From assembly GCA_023265395.1 (NCBI GenBank), contig JAHFTX010000003.1:1-64000 (forward strand): 64,000 nt of DNA. Reading direction: 5' to 3'. Source of the stretch: Thermoplasmata archaeon (GTDB lineage Archaea > Thermoplasmatota > DTKX01 > JAHFTX01). The position numbers and the translations under genes are program-made. Positions 18,917 through 28,195 of this stretch are shown here, in pieces; position 1 is the first letter of the stretch; every line of letters starts with the position of its first letter. The notes below the pieces were generated by a model. That model ran no database searches and was not told where the DNA came from. It saw only the letters and a list, made by a program, of their open reading frames with translations.

Positions 18917-18953
18917 AGTATCGGCGTGCCGTGGCCAGCGGCGGGGCGGGCCG

Positions 18954-19682
18954 ATGGGCACAGGATTGACCGTCGCGGCCATCCAGATGGATTGTGTCCT
19001 GCAGCACGTCGCCGAGAATCTCTCGGTCGCCCATGGCCTGCTGGACGACGCTGCCGATCGCGGCGCGCAGGTGGCGGTGCTGCCTGAGCTCTTCAGCACC
19101 GGGTACGCGCTCTACAAGGATGCGCTGTTGCACGCCGACCGCATCGATGGCCACCTGGCGAAGTGGCTGGCGGCCCAGGCGCGCACCCTCAAGCTCCACA
19201 TCGTCGGTTCGATGGTCGAGCGCGGCGAGATGGCGCTCTACCTGACCACGATGCTGGTCGGGCCACAGGGGCTGTGCATCACTCATCGCCGCCGGAGGCT
19301 GAGCCCCACCGAAGACCTCTATTACACCCCCGGCGAGGTCACCAAGGCCGCGACCATCGACCGATTGACCGTCGGGGTGCTCGGCGGCGAGGACCTGCTG
19401 GCGCCGCGCCAGGTCTCGACCCTTCGTGACCAGGGTGCCCAGCTGCTCTGCAGCGGCGCGGCGTTGACCGACGCGACCCGGTATGGCGAGGCAGTGGTTC
19501 GCGCCGCTCGTGAAGGAGGGTTCTACCATGTCGCCGCCAACCGCATCGGGCGGGAGGCCGACTTCGGCTTCTGCGGTGGTTCGCGGATCGTCGCGCCCGA
19601 CGGGACCGAGCTGGGCTCTGTCGCCGATGACGTCCAGGGGGTCGCCCTGGCCACGGTACCGCTCCCTGCACTGCGGGGGTAG
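18954..19682 (+). CDS. Nitrilase-fold protein lacking catalytic Lys and Cys
   Basis: 242 aa from the ATG at 18954. The carbon-nitrogen hydrolase fold is clear: TVAAIQMD start, LPELF with the catalytic Glu at position 45, and the C-terminal YHVAANRIG and SRIVAPDG motifs. The other two members of the Glu-Lys-Cys triad are missing. The Lys position falls in HRRRRLSPTE (Arg). The nucleophile position in the VGV-x-x-C-Y-D block reads VGVLGGEDLL, with Gly145 where Cys is expected. Known enzymes of this family hydrolyse nitriles, amides or carbamoyl groups through that cysteine, so this copy should not be an active amidase. It may be a scaffold or binding protein. It begins 38 nt after the aminotransferase and is followed by TPR genes. 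Confidence 0.8.
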   Translation: MGTGLTVAAIQMDCVLQHVAENLSVAHGLLDDAADRGAQVAVLPELFSTGYALYKDALLHADRIDGHLAKWLAAQARTLKLHIVGSMVERGEMALYLTTMLVGPQGLCITHRRRRLSPTEDLYYTPGEVTKAATIDRLTVGVLGGEDLLAPRQVSTLRDQGAQLLCSGAALTDATRYGEAVVRAAREGGFYHVAANRIGREADFGFCGGSRIVAPDGTELGSVADDVQGVALATVPLPALRG

Positions 19683-19700
19683 CCCCGCTCCGACAGGCTA

Positions 19701-19715
19701 GGAGGCACGCCCATC
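19701..19715 (+). promoter_or_regulatory. Strong Shine-Dalgarno followed by an ATC codon
   Basis: GGAGG at 19701-19705 is followed, after a normal 7-nt spacer, by ATC at 19713-19715. ATC opens a frame that runs without a stop into the TPR gene and completes the first helix of its first repeat. No ATG, GTG or TTG stands at this position. Confidence 0.45.
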
Positions 19716-19769
19716 GTCCCCCCAATCCCGGATCAAGGTCCCGACGCCGACCACCTGCAGGCGGCCGCA

Positions 19770-20777
19770 TTGGGGATCGCCGCGATGGACCGCGGAGACC
19801 TGCCATCAGCGGAGATCCATCTGCGGATCGCTGTCGACGCCGCCCGTGCCGCGGGGGCAGACCTGCCCATGGCACGGTGCGCGATCGCCTTGGGCGATGC
19901 CCTGCGTCGGATGAATCGCTACGAGGAGGCGGTCCCCTACTACATGGAGTCCCTGACAGTCTCGCAGGTGCGCGACGAAGTGCCGCTGACCGTCGACAGC
20001 CTTCGGGGCCTGGGCTACGCCCACTTCCGTCGTGGCGACGTCTTCTCGGCGCAGGAGTATTTCACCGAGGGCCTCGAGCTGGCGATCCGCAGCAACGACA
20101 AGCTGCGCCAGCACCGTCTGCGGCTGGCGTTGGGGGACACCTGCACCGAGCAGGGGCTCTATACCAAGGCCATCGGGCACTATGCCCAAGCCCTCGAGCA
20201 GCTGGCCACCGATCCGACGGCGCCGCCCCTGGAGCGCGCGCACTGCCAGCTCAACCTCGCCGAGACCTACTTGCGTCTTCGCAACCCGCGCAAGGCCCTG
20301 GCCGTCCTCGAGCCCTGCCAGGCGACGATGGAGGAGTTGGGGAACCGCCGCTTCATGGGCTGGTGCCTCCTCCACAGCGGTGAAGCCCGCTTGCTCCTGG
20401 GAGAGCTGACTGCTGCGCGCGCCGACCTCGACGGCGCCGAGCCGCTGCTCGAGCGCGCCAAGGATCGGCTGGGGGCGCTCAGCATCGGACGGGTGCGGGC
20501 GCTGGTGACCTTCGCCGCTGCAGGCCCCGAGGCGGGCGTCGCGGCGATGACGCCCGTGCTGGCGGCGCTGCGGGAGCTGGACCTGCCGCTCTATCTGCTC
20601 TTGGCGCTGCTCGAGCTCGCCGACCGTCTGGCCCACGGCCGTTCGGCAGCGCTGGCACTGCCGCTGCTGGCGGAAGCGGCCGCGATCGCCACGGGACTGG
20701 ATCTGACGGAGCTGTCCGACCGCATCGCCCTGCTCCAGGCCAAGGTCGAGCAGAGCAGCCGGGAGCACCACCCATGA
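19770..20777 (+). CDS. TPR-repeat protein
   Basis: About 335 aa from a TTG at 19770 (the next ATG is at 19785); the real start may be the ATC at 19713, which would add 19 residues. The sequence is almost wholly tetratricopeptide repeats: ~34-residue helical pairs such as LGYAHFRRGDVFSAQEYFTEGLE and LGDTCTEQGLYTKAIGHYAQALE (shown here in part by their Gly/Ala/Tyr positions). Such proteins are protein-protein scaffolds. The upstream extension IPDQGPDADHLQAAALG fits helix A of the first repeat, favouring the earlier start. Its TGA overlaps the ATG of the next TPR gene (ATGA), so the two are translationally coupled. Partners are unknown. Confidence 0.8.
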   Translation: MGIAAMDRGDLPSAEIHLRIAVDAARAAGADLPMARCAIALGDALRRMNRYEEAVPYYMESLTVSQVRDEVPLTVDSLRGLGYAHFRRGDVFSAQEYFTEGLELAIRSNDKLRQHRLRLALGDTCTEQGLYTKAIGHYAQALEQLATDPTAPPLERAHCQLNLAETYLRLRNPRKALAVLEPCQATMEELGNRRFMGWCLLHSGEARLLLGELTAARADLDGAEPLLERAKDRLGALSIGRVRALVTFAAAGPEAGVAAMTPVLAALRELDLPLYLLLALLELADRLAHGRSAALALPLLAEAAAIATGLDLTELSDRIALLQAKVEQSSREHHP

Positions 20778-22033
20778 CCGAGGTGGTGCGCAGCGCCGAC
20801 CCGGTGGTGTCTCAAGCCAAGCGCGCAGCGTGCCGCGGTCGGGTCGACGAGGCATTCGCCCTCCTCGAGCAGGGGATCGCCGACGCCCCCGACCCCTGGC
20901 GGCGCGCCGAGCTGCTCTACCACCTCGGTGCCCTGCAGCGACGGGTGGGCGACTTCGCCGCCGCCTCGCGCAACTTCGCCACCGTCGTCGCCGCGGCCTC
21001 GGGCACCGACCCCCTGCTGCGCGCACGGGTGCAGCTGCAACAGGCCGAGGTCGCGATCCGGCGCGGCGACGCCACCGAGTGCGGTGCGCTGCTGCAGTCG
21101 GCCTTCAGAGAGCTGCGTTCCGCAGGGGCGACGCCCGCGGATCTGGGCTTCTACCACCTGGTCAAGGGGCACCTGCAGGCCCATGACAATGATGTCGCCC
21201 AAGCGCAGGCCAGCTACGAGCGGGCGCGGTCCCTCTTCCGCAACGCCGGGGACCCGACCGAGGAGTCCTACGCACTGATGGTGATGGGCAACTGCTACTC
21301 CCAGGCACTCGACTTCGGCAAGGCGTTGGCCTACTACAATCGCGCCCTCAAGACCCTCGACCAGGGCGAGGGGGACAGCCTGCTGCTCAGCCGCATCTAC
21401 GCCAACATGGCCGAGACCCACCAGGACCTGGGCGAGCTCGACAAGGCGCGTGCCGAATACCTCGATGCGATGGTGCTGATGCGTCGCGCCCAGGACCTGC
21501 GCGGCCTGGCCCAAGCCCATACCGCGCTGGGCCAGCTCGAGCTGGCCCGTGGCGGGTTGGAGGAGGCGGAGAAGAACCTCCTCGAGAGTCGTGGGATCTG
21601 CGAGCGCACCGGCGACGTGCTCATCGACGCCTTCAACGGGCCGTCGCTGGCGCTGCTGCGGCTGCGCCAGGGCAACAGCACCGCCGCCCAGCAGGAGGTC
21701 GACAAGGACCTGCGCCGGATCGAGCGGCTGACCAACGCCGGAGCCAAGGCGCTGACCTGGTCGGTGGCGGCGGAGGTCTCGGCGAGCCGCGGGCAGGACG
21801 AGAGCGCCGACCGGTTCTTCGCCAAGGGGGTCGAGACCTACCTGGGGATCGGCGACCGCCTCAAGGCCGCCGAGGTGACGTTCCAATGGGCCAAGTGGCT
21901 CTACAAGAGCAAGCGCGAAGAGGAGGCGATGACGCGGCTGCAGGAGGTCATCACGCCCCTGATCGAGCTGGGCCTGCGCGCCCAGGAACGACGGATCCTC
22001 TCGGAATGGGAGCGACTGGTCCACGGACGCTAG
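20774..22033 (+). CDS. TPR-repeat protein
   Basis: 419 aa, starting at an ATG that overlaps the previous stop by four bases. It contains some nine to ten TPR-like helical pairs from residue ~10 to the end, for example YHLGALQRRVGDFAAASRNF and MGNCYSQALDFGKALAYYNR. There is no signal peptide or membrane span, so it is cytosolic. The arrangement resembles a helical scaffold of the kind found in eukaryotic LGN-like or bacterial regulatory TPR proteins; no enzymatic domain is attached. Together with its upstream partner it probably makes a pair of related scaffolds, possibly from duplication. Confidence 0.85.
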   Translation: MTEVVRSADPVVSQAKRAACRGRVDEAFALLEQGIADAPDPWRRAELLYHLGALQRRVGDFAAASRNFATVVAAASGTDPLLRARVQLQQAEVAIRRGDATECGALLQSAFRELRSAGATPADLGFYHLVKGHLQAHDNDVAQAQASYERARSLFRNAGDPTEESYALMVMGNCYSQALDFGKALAYYNRALKTLDQGEGDSLLLSRIYANMAETHQDLGELDKARAEYLDAMVLMRRAQDLRGLAQAHTALGQLELARGGLEEAEKNLLESRGICERTGDVLIDAFNGPSLALLRLRQGNSTAAQQEVDKDLRRIERLTNAGAKALTWSVAAEVSASRGQDESADRFFAKGVETYLGIGDRLKAAEVTFQWAKWLYKSKREEEAMTRLQEVITPLIELGLRAQERRILSEWERLVHGR

Positions 22034-22085
22034 GGCTCCGGCACCTGCGCAACCCTTTTGCCCCTGGCCTCCCCCCTGCGCCGTC

Positions 22086-23042
22086 GTGATCCGCTCCAAG
22101 CGGGTGCGCGGCTCGACCTACGTGCTGACGACCAAGCCCACCGTCGGCCTGTTCCTGACCACCGAGGCCGAGGGCGTCCTGATCGACAGCGGTGGGGGTG
22201 ACGCCACGGCCGGCGAGATCCTCGAGCTGCTCACACGCGAAGGGATCACCTTGCGGGGAATCGTCAACACCCACAGCCACGCCGACCACTGCGGCGGCAA
22301 TGCGGCGCTGCAGGCGGCCACCGGCTGTGCCATCGTCGCCAGCCCCATCGCCGCAGCATGGATGGAGTACCCGCTGCTGCTGGCGATGACCCTCAGCGGG
22401 GGGGGGCACCCACCGGCCGCGCTGCAAGGGCGGCAGCTGCTGCCGCGACCATCCCGGGCGTCCGCGGTCGTCTCGGGGGACTTCGACCTGGCGGGGTACC
22501 ACTTCTCCGTCCTTCCGACGCCGGGCCACCTGCCCGGTCATCTGGCGATCGGGACCGAGGACGAGGTCCTCTTCTGCGGTGATGCCGCCTTTGGGGAGAG
22601 CACCCTGCGGCGCCATCGCCTGATGCTCATGAGCGAGCCTGAGCGGTTCGTCGAGAGCCTCGACGCGCTCGCCAGCGCACCTGCAGCGGCACTGGTCCTC
22701 GGCCATGGTGGCGTGCTCAGCAGCTCGGCGGTCCATCCGCTGCTGGAACAGAACCGTCAGGCGGTGCTGGCGGCGTCGGCGCTGATCGCCCGATGCGCGA
22801 CGCACCCGATCGACCTCGAGGAGCTGACCGCACTGGTGCTCAAGGAGCTGCAGGTGCGGTGCGGGATCGGGCAGTACGCGCTCTTCCGCGCGACGATCAG
22901 CGGGCACCTGCGCTGGCTCGAGGAGCAGGGGATCATCGCGTTCTCGATGGTCGGCACTCGACTGGTCGTGGGGCCACCGATGCGGGCCGCCCCCGCCGCA
23001 GCGGCGTCGGCCCGGACGAGCGTGCCGCAACCTCCGAGCTAG
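22086..23042 (+). CDS. Metallo-beta-lactamase-fold hydrolase with C-terminal winged helix
   Basis: 318 aa from a GTG at 22086. Metal ligands of the MBL fold are all visible: THSHADH (HxHxDH), GHLPGH, the bridging Asp in CGDAAFG and the last His in LGHGG. The C-terminal ~80 residues (LTALVLKELQVRCGIGQY and HLRWLEEQGII) look like a winged helix, as in LACTB2/glyoxalase-II-like MBL proteins. Likely a hydrolase of a thioester or phosphoester; substrate unknown. An Ala/Pro-rich tail follows. It converges on the M6 protease gene with only a 9-nt gap. Confidence 0.88.
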   Translation: MIRSKRVRGSTYVLTTKPTVGLFLTTEAEGVLIDSGGGDATAGEILELLTREGITLRGIVNTHSHADHCGGNAALQAATGCAIVASPIAAAWMEYPLLLAMTLSGGGHPPAALQGRQLLPRPSRASAVVSGDFDLAGYHFSVLPTPGHLPGHLAIGTEDEVLFCGDAAFGESTLRRHRLMLMSEPERFVESLDALASAPAAALVLGHGGVLSSSAVHPLLEQNRQAVLAASALIARCATHPIDLEELTALVLKELQVRCGIGQYALFRATISGHLRWLEEQGIIAFSMVGTRLVVGPPMRAAPAAAASARTSVPQPPS

Positions 23043-23051
23043 CCGAGCCTC

Positions 23052-26000
23052 TCACTCGTCATCATCGCCTCGCGTCACGACTTGGCGCGCGGGCGCACGG
23101 CCCGTTGTCGTACCCCGCCGACGCATCGCCAGGAGCGCCATCGCCGCCCCGACGATGATGACCAGCAGCAAGGCGGTGCCCCCCAAGAGTAGCTGGAGCT
23201 GGGCGATGGTCATCCCCCCGATCAGGAGCGGTGGGGGGATCACCCGCACGTGGACGACCTTGCTGTTGTCGGCGCTGTGGGCCTCGGAGGTGGTGCTCTG
23301 GACGCTGACCGTCAGCTCATGGTCACCCGCCGCCAGCTCGAGCAAGACCGAGAGGTTTCCCGTACGACTCGGCGCCAACGGGTCCAGGGAGTAGCGGCCC
23401 GCCTCCTGGGTGCCATCGAAGATGGCCACGACGATCCCCGTGGCGTTGGCAGCCCCCCCGTTGGTGACGAGGACCTCCAGCGCCACCGGTGTCCCCGCAG
23501 CAATCCGGTCAGAGGCGACCCGCACCTCGTCGATGCGCAGGTCGGCAAGTCCCAGCTCGACGACCAGCTGAGCGTCCCAAAGGGCCGAGCCGCCCGAGGC
23601 GGGGAGCAATCGCAGGTGGACCGGGTAACGTCCCGCCAGTCCCTGCAATGGCGGGATCAGCTCCACCTCCACCGAGGTGGAGGTGTTGGCGGCGATTGAG
23701 AGCAGCGCGTCGCCGTCCAGCTGCACGTCCCAACCGGCAGGCCCCTCGACGACCAGCCGGACTTGCTCGGGGCCATTGCCGAGGTTGGTGGCCTCCACCA
23801 CCAGCGGCCAAGGTTGCGCCGGTGTGGCGACGGCCTGTTCGCGGGTCGGGTCGATTCGGGCCCCCTGCGGGTCGAGGGCGCTCAAGGCCACCTGCAGTTG
23901 TTGCCGGTGGCCGCAGAGGGCTCCGACCTCGACGCTCATCGTGCCCAGCACCGTGCTCGTGAGGCTGAGGTTGCCGCGCACCACCGTCCCCTCTGGGAGG
24001 GCCAGCGGCAAGACGACATCGACGGCGAGCGTCGCGTTGCCTAGGGCCGGGACCAGCAGGGCTGTCTGCTCGAGCCTGAGCATGCCCGCGCTCGCTGGCG
24101 GCAGGGGTGTGAGCGTGAGGGTGAGCGGGTCAACGACGTTGCCGGGGTTGACCACGGTCACGATGATGGAGCCCTCCTGCCCAGGGACGACCGTCGGGCG
24201 CGTCACTGGGACGATGTGCAAGGCTGGGCGCGGAAGGATCTCGACCTGCACCCGCAGCTCCACCACGAGCGAGGGCACCGCGCGGCTGGCGACCTGCAGG
24301 GTGACCTCTCCCAGCGTGCCCGCCAACAGTCCCGCCGGCGGGGTGACCAAGAGCGCTACGGTGGTCCGCTCACCTGGCTGGAGCGTCGCACTCGGACCGA
24401 TATCGCCCTCCCAGCCCAGGGGTACGCCCAGCAGCAGGTCGTAGCTATCCAACCGCGTCCCGGTGTTCCAGAGGGTGAGGTTGGCCCCGATGGTCTCGGC
24501 TGGGCCCGTCTGAAGGGGTGCAAGCGGGCCGACGGCGATGACGTCGTAGTCGATCACCCCTGCCGCCAGCGCGATGTCATCGACCCACCAACCGCTGCCC
24601 ACCTGCAGCCGGGTCGGTTCGAGGACGAATCGCACCTGCACGCTGTGGGCGCGTGGCAGCAGGGTCTCTAGCAGCTGCCCCAGGTCGAGGCGCTGCAGCG
24701 ACCAGGCATCCTGCGTGCCACTAATCGTCATCAGAGACTGGTATGGAGCGCCATCGAGGGAGACCTCGACGCGGCCGCTGTCGGAGCGGTCCTGCGGCAG
24801 GCTGACGTTGTCGAGTCCGAGGTCGAGGTCGAAGCGCTGGCGGAAGAGCAGATAGGCCTGCGTCCGCGTGCCGATGTCGACCAGCGGCGTCGTCAGCAGG
24901 TGTGTGCTACCCGGCTCGTACAGCTGGTTGCCCTCGGGACCGCCCATCCAAGAGGTCACCGGGGAGTAGGCGGCGCTGCCGCTGAGGTGCCACAGGCTCT
25001 GCTGCTGGCCCCCCACCCCGACCCCTTCGACGCTGGCCTCCCACTGGCCGACCCCCGACTCCATGTCGTCGGCCCACAGGACCTGCGTGACGACGATCAC
25101 CTCCTCGTAGAGGTCGTTGGTGGGACGGTTGTCGGGGCTGGCGACGACGGTGGCGCGCAACAGGTAGGAACCGACCGGGCCGCCAAGGAAGGTCAGCGGC
25201 ACGCCCCAGGTGGTGCCGCTGGCGAACGTCGTGAGCGAAACGTTGGCTGCGGCGACGATGGTGCTCCCGTGCACGAGGGTGACGTTGGCCTGGACGTCCA
25301 CCGCCATGGCGGAACCGAAGTTCGCCAGGTCGACCTCGAAGGCTGCAGGCTCGTCGATGTCGAGGAAGCGGGGGCCCTTGAGCCCGACGATCCCAACGTC
25401 GTTGGCCAAGGTCGCGATCTGGAAGGTCATCGTGGCGTTGTCTGGGCCGATGCGGTTGACCGTCCAGCCGCTCCACTGGCCGTCGTACCCGAGGGCGGCC
25501 GGCACCGAGGTGGCGTGAAAGCCCGCGTCGTTGTCCTTCCATGGGTCGGTGCCGTGGACGGGACGGTCACCGGTCTGTGCTTCGTCGGCCTCCTCGAGAT
25601 CGAGGCGACGGTGCTCGTCGTCGTCGTTGTTGGCCTTCCGTCGGTCGACGTGCCAGATGAGCAGACCGCTGCCGGGCAGCCGCGAGTCGAAGAGGGTGAG
25701 CGTGGTGTTGCGCACCTCGAGCAGGAAGTACTCCTGAGGGTCGGTCGGCTGGTCGATGGGCAGCTTGAGCACCTCTCCGGAGGTCTCGATGGCGCGAAGG
25801 GGGACATCCACCCCTCCCTGCGTGACCACCGTCGGGGTGACCCACCCGAGCTCTTCGCGGACGAAGGCGCTTGGGTGCGCCGGGGTGTTGCCGCCATCGA
25901 GCCAGGCGCCGCCCGCCATCACTTCCCACAGCCCCGCGCCGCGGCTGCAGCAATCGCGGTCATAGAGGTCGATCATCCCCAGCTGGTGCCCGAACTCATG

Positions 26001-26837
26001 GACGTTGACCCCGACCGGCGAGTCCTCGGCCACCATCGAGTACTCCTGCAGCTGCACACCGTCGAGCGTGAGGGACTGGCTTCCGTTCTCCGTCGCGTTG
26101 CCGTCGAGGATCGCCCAGTGGTGGGACCAGATCAGCGTGTCGTTGGCACCGCCCACCTTGGCTTGGTCGCCCCCGGCGTGGATGACGACGAGGTTGTCCA
26201 CCATCCCATCGTCATCGGTGTCGAACGCACCGAAGTCCACCAGCGGGTCGGCGGCACGCGCGGCATCGGCCGCGAGGCGGTAGATGGGCCCGTTCGCCGC
26301 GTCGGGGCAATTGGATTGCGGCTGCCACGGGCAGGGGCCATCGGCCGCGTAGGCGGTGACGGAGACGTTGAGGGGCGCCCACGCGACGACCGCACCCGCA
26401 AACTCCAAGGCGCCGAAACTGGCCTCCTGGTAGTAACTGTCCACCGAGCGCGCGTCTGGGCTGCTGTTGAAGTAGAGGTCCTCGTAGGTTCCATTGCCGT
26501 TCTGGGGCTGGTGGACCGTGTCGTTGAACTCCACCAGCAGCACCAGCGTCGTCGCGACGCCACTGGGCGGCGTGTCGCGGCCGCTGACATAGGGCTGCGC
26601 GCCCGGCAGCGTCCCACCCGACCGCTGCACGTCTCGTCCGGCCGTCGGCGGTGGCTGCAGCAGCAGCGGCCCGGCGGCCTGGACCTCCGCGAAGGTGCCC
26701 GATGCGCCCAGGGGCGGCTCATGCAAGGAGACGCGGTGCGTGATCGGCGGTGCCTCGCTCGCCAGCGAGGTCGGCAGCGCCAGCAGCCCGACGATCGCCA
26801 GCACCGTCAGCGCAGACGGCCGCCGGCGCAGACCCAT
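23052..26837 (-). CDS. Secreted M6-family metalloprotease, C-terminally anchored
   Basis: 1261 aa. Signal peptide at 1-27 (MGLRRRPSALTVLAIVGLLA). The catalytic zinc motif HEFGHQLGMID is at 280-290 (His280, Glu281, His284, Asp290), typical of M6/immune-inhibitor-A-like peptidases. Downstream are several beta-sandwich modules, including CARDB-like Ig repeats near residues ~1110-1200 (DLRIDEVRVASDRIAAGTP). A membrane span (~1213-1238) is followed by basic residues and an acidic end. The enzyme therefore sits outside the cell tethered by its C-terminus, degrading protein. A DTDDDGMVD Ca-binding-like loop lies before the active site. An A-box about 26 nt ahead makes the transcript essentially leaderless. 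Confidence 0.92.
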   Translation of the reverse strand: MGLRRRPSALTVLAIVGLLALPTSLASEAPPITHRVSLHEPPLGASGTFAEVQAAGPLLLQPPPTAGRDVQRSGGTLPGAQPYVSGRDTPPSGVATTLVLLVEFNDTVHQPQNGNGTYEDLYFNSSPDARSVDSYYQEASFGALEFAGAVVAWAPLNVSVTAYAADGPCPWQPQSNCPDAANGPIYRLAADAARAADPLVDFGAFDTDDDGMVDNLVVIHAGGDQAKVGGANDTLIWSHHWAILDGNATENGSQSLTLDGVQLQEYSMVAEDSPVGVNVHEFGHQLGMIDLYDRDCCSRGAGLWEVMAGGAWLDGGNTPAHPSAFVREELGWVTPTVVTQGGVDVPLRAIETSGEVLKLPIDQPTDPQEYFLLEVRNTTLTLFDSRLPGSGLLIWHVDRRKANNDDDEHRRLDLEEADEAQTGDRPVHGTDPWKDNDAGFHATSVPAALGYDGQWSGWTVNRIGPDNATMTFQIATLANDVGIVGLKGPRFLDIDEPAAFEVDLANFGSAMAVDVQANVTLVHGSTIVAAANVSLTTFASGTTWGVPLTFLGGPVGSYLLRATVVASPDNRPTNDLYEEVIVVTQVLWADDMESGVGQWEASVEGVGVGGQQQSLWHLSGSAAYSPVTSWMGGPEGNQLYEPGSTHLLTTPLVDIGTRTQAYLLFRQRFDLDLGLDNVSLPQDRSDSGRVEVSLDGAPYQSLMTISGTQDAWSLQRLDLGQLLETLLPRAHSVQVRFVLEPTRLQVGSGWWVDDIALAAGVIDYDVIAVGPLAPLQTGPAETIGANLTLWNTGTRLDSYDLLLGVPLGWEGDIGPSATLQPGERTTVALLVTPPAGLLAGTLGEVTLQVASRAVPSLVVELRVQVEILPRPALHIVPVTRPTVVPGQEGSIIVTVVNPGNVVDPLTLTLTPLPPASAGMLRLEQTALLVPALGNATLAVDVVLPLALPEGTVVRGNLSLTSTVLGTMSVEVGALCGHRQQLQVALSALDPQGARIDPTREQAVATPAQPWPLVVEATNLGNGPEQVRLVVEGPAGWDVQLDGDALLSIAANTSTSVEVELIPPLQGLAGRYPVHLRLLPASGGSALWDAQLVVELGLADLRIDEVRVASDRIAAGTPVALEVLVTNGGAANATGIVVAIFDGTQEAGRYSLDPLAPSRTGNLSVLLELAAGDHELTVSVQSTTSEAHSADNSKVVHVRVIPPPLLIGGMTIAQLQLLLGGTALLLVIIVGAAMALLAMRRRGTTTGRAPARQVVTRGDDDE

Positions 26838-26859
26838 GACGTGACGACGCCGAAGGTCG

Positions 26860-26869
26860 CTATTTAATC
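26860..26869 (-). promoter_or_regulatory. A-box TTAAATAG for the M6 protease gene
   Basis: The minus strand reads GATTAAATAGC here, centred about 26 nt before the ATG. That is the standard archaeal spacing from A-box to transcription start, so the mRNA should be leaderless. Confidence 0.6.
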
Positions 26870-26975
26870 ACTCTTGTGACTGGCGACTTCGGGTCGGGTG
26901 CTGCGGCGTCGAAGCGGTACAGCACAAAGCGCAAGTACCCCTAGGCGAGGTGGGTCCTGCAGCGTCGGAGGACTC

Positions 26976-28190
26976 ATGGACGTCGGGGCGGTGCGCAAGG
27001 ACTTCCCGGTGCTCAACCAGGGCGTGGCCGGGAAGCCGCTGGTCTACTTCGACAACGCCTGCATGACGCTCAAGCCACGGGCGGTCATCGACGCGCTCGT
27101 CGAGTACTACACCGACTATCCCGCCTGTGGTGGCCGCTCGGTGCACAAGCTGAGCAACAAGGTCTCGATCCGCTCGATCCAGGCACGGGAGCGGGTCGCC
27201 AGCTTCCTGGGAGCATCGCGGCCCGAGGAGGTGGTGTTCACGCGCAACACCACCGAGGCCATCAACCTCGTGTCGCATTGCCTGCCCCTGCCCAAGGGCA
27301 AGCGCGTGCTCACCACCGACCACGAGCACAACAGCAACCTCTCCCCCTGGCACCGTGCGCGCACGCTGCGCGGAATCCGCCACGAAGTCGTCCGTTCGGG
27401 GCCGCACAACCGCTTCGACCTCCAGGGGTTCGAGGAACGTATGGGCAAGGACGTCGCCCTGGTCGCGATGGCCCACACCTCCAACCTCGATGGGACCACC
27501 ATCCCGGCCAAGGAGGTCATCTCGATCGCCCACGACCACGGCGCCCTGGTGCTGCTCGACGCCGCGCAGAGCATCCCGCATCGGCCCGTCGACGTGCGCG
27601 CGCTCGACGTCGACCTGCTGGCCTTCAGCGGCCACAAGGCGCTGGGGCCGACCGGGGTCGGCGTGCTCTATGGCAAGGAGGAGGTGCTGGCGACGATGGA
27701 CCCCTTCATCGTCGGGGGAGACACCGTCGAGCGCACCACCTACGAGGATTCGACCTTCCTGCCGCCGCCCAACAAGTTCGAAGGGGGGCTGCAGGACTAC
27801 GCCGGGGTGATCGGCACCGCCGTGGCGCTGCAGTACCTCCAGCGGTTGGGCGCCCAAGACGTCCATGACCACGAGGTGCGTCTCAATCGCGCGCTCCATG
27901 ACGGGATCGTCGATCTGCCCGGGGTGCGCATCCTGGGTGACCCCGATCCTGCGGCGCGGGGAGGGATCACCGCCTTCATCCACGATCGGATCGACCCCCA
28001 TGACATCGCGATGATCCTCGACGAGACCTCCAACATCGCGGTGCGCAGCGGCATGCACTGCGTCCACAGTTGGTTCCTCGACCAGCACATCAACGGCTCG
28101 GTGCGCGCGTCGCTCTTTGCCTACAACACCGACGAGGAGGTCGCCCTCTTCGGCGAGCGGCTGGGGAAGGTCATCGCCCAGTTCGGCTGA
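26976..28190 (+). CDS. sufS: Class-V aminotransferase, SufS/NifS-like cysteine desulfurase
   Basis: 404 aa from the ATG at 26976, preceded by GGAGG with a short spacer; this start removes a low-complexity upstream extension. PLP lysine K221 lies in AFSGHKALGPTG. The PLP contacts THTSNLDGT-like (AHTSNLDG) and LLDAAQS are present. The catalytic cysteine loop is RSGMHCVHSWF near residue 365. In SufS-type enzymes that cysteine takes sulfur from L-cysteine to supply Fe-S cluster assembly. No sufBCD genes adjoin it here, so it may serve Fe-S, thiolation or cofactor sulfuration. It is divergent from the M6 protease gene. Confidence 0.9.
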   Translation: MDVGAVRKDFPVLNQGVAGKPLVYFDNACMTLKPRAVIDALVEYYTDYPACGGRSVHKLSNKVSIRSIQARERVASFLGASRPEEVVFTRNTTEAINLVSHCLPLPKGKRVLTTDHEHNSNLSPWHRARTLRGIRHEVVRSGPHNRFDLQGFEERMGKDVALVAMAHTSNLDGTTIPAKEVISIAHDHGALVLLDAAQSIPHRPVDVRALDVDLLAFSGHKALGPTGVGVLYGKEEVLATMDPFIVGGDTVERTTYEDSTFLPPPNKFEGGLQDYAGVIGTAVALQYLQRLGAQDVHDHEVRLNRALHDGIVDLPGVRILGDPDPAARGGITAFIHDRIDPHDIAMILDETSNIAVRSGMHCVHSWFLDQHINGSVRASLFAYNTDEEVALFGERLGKVIAQFG

Positions 28191-28195
28191 GCGCC

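Noticed and set aside
24900-26867. 655-codon plus-strand frame opposite the M6 protease
   Set aside because: Mirror frame; the minus frame has the HExxH motif, signal peptide and anchor.
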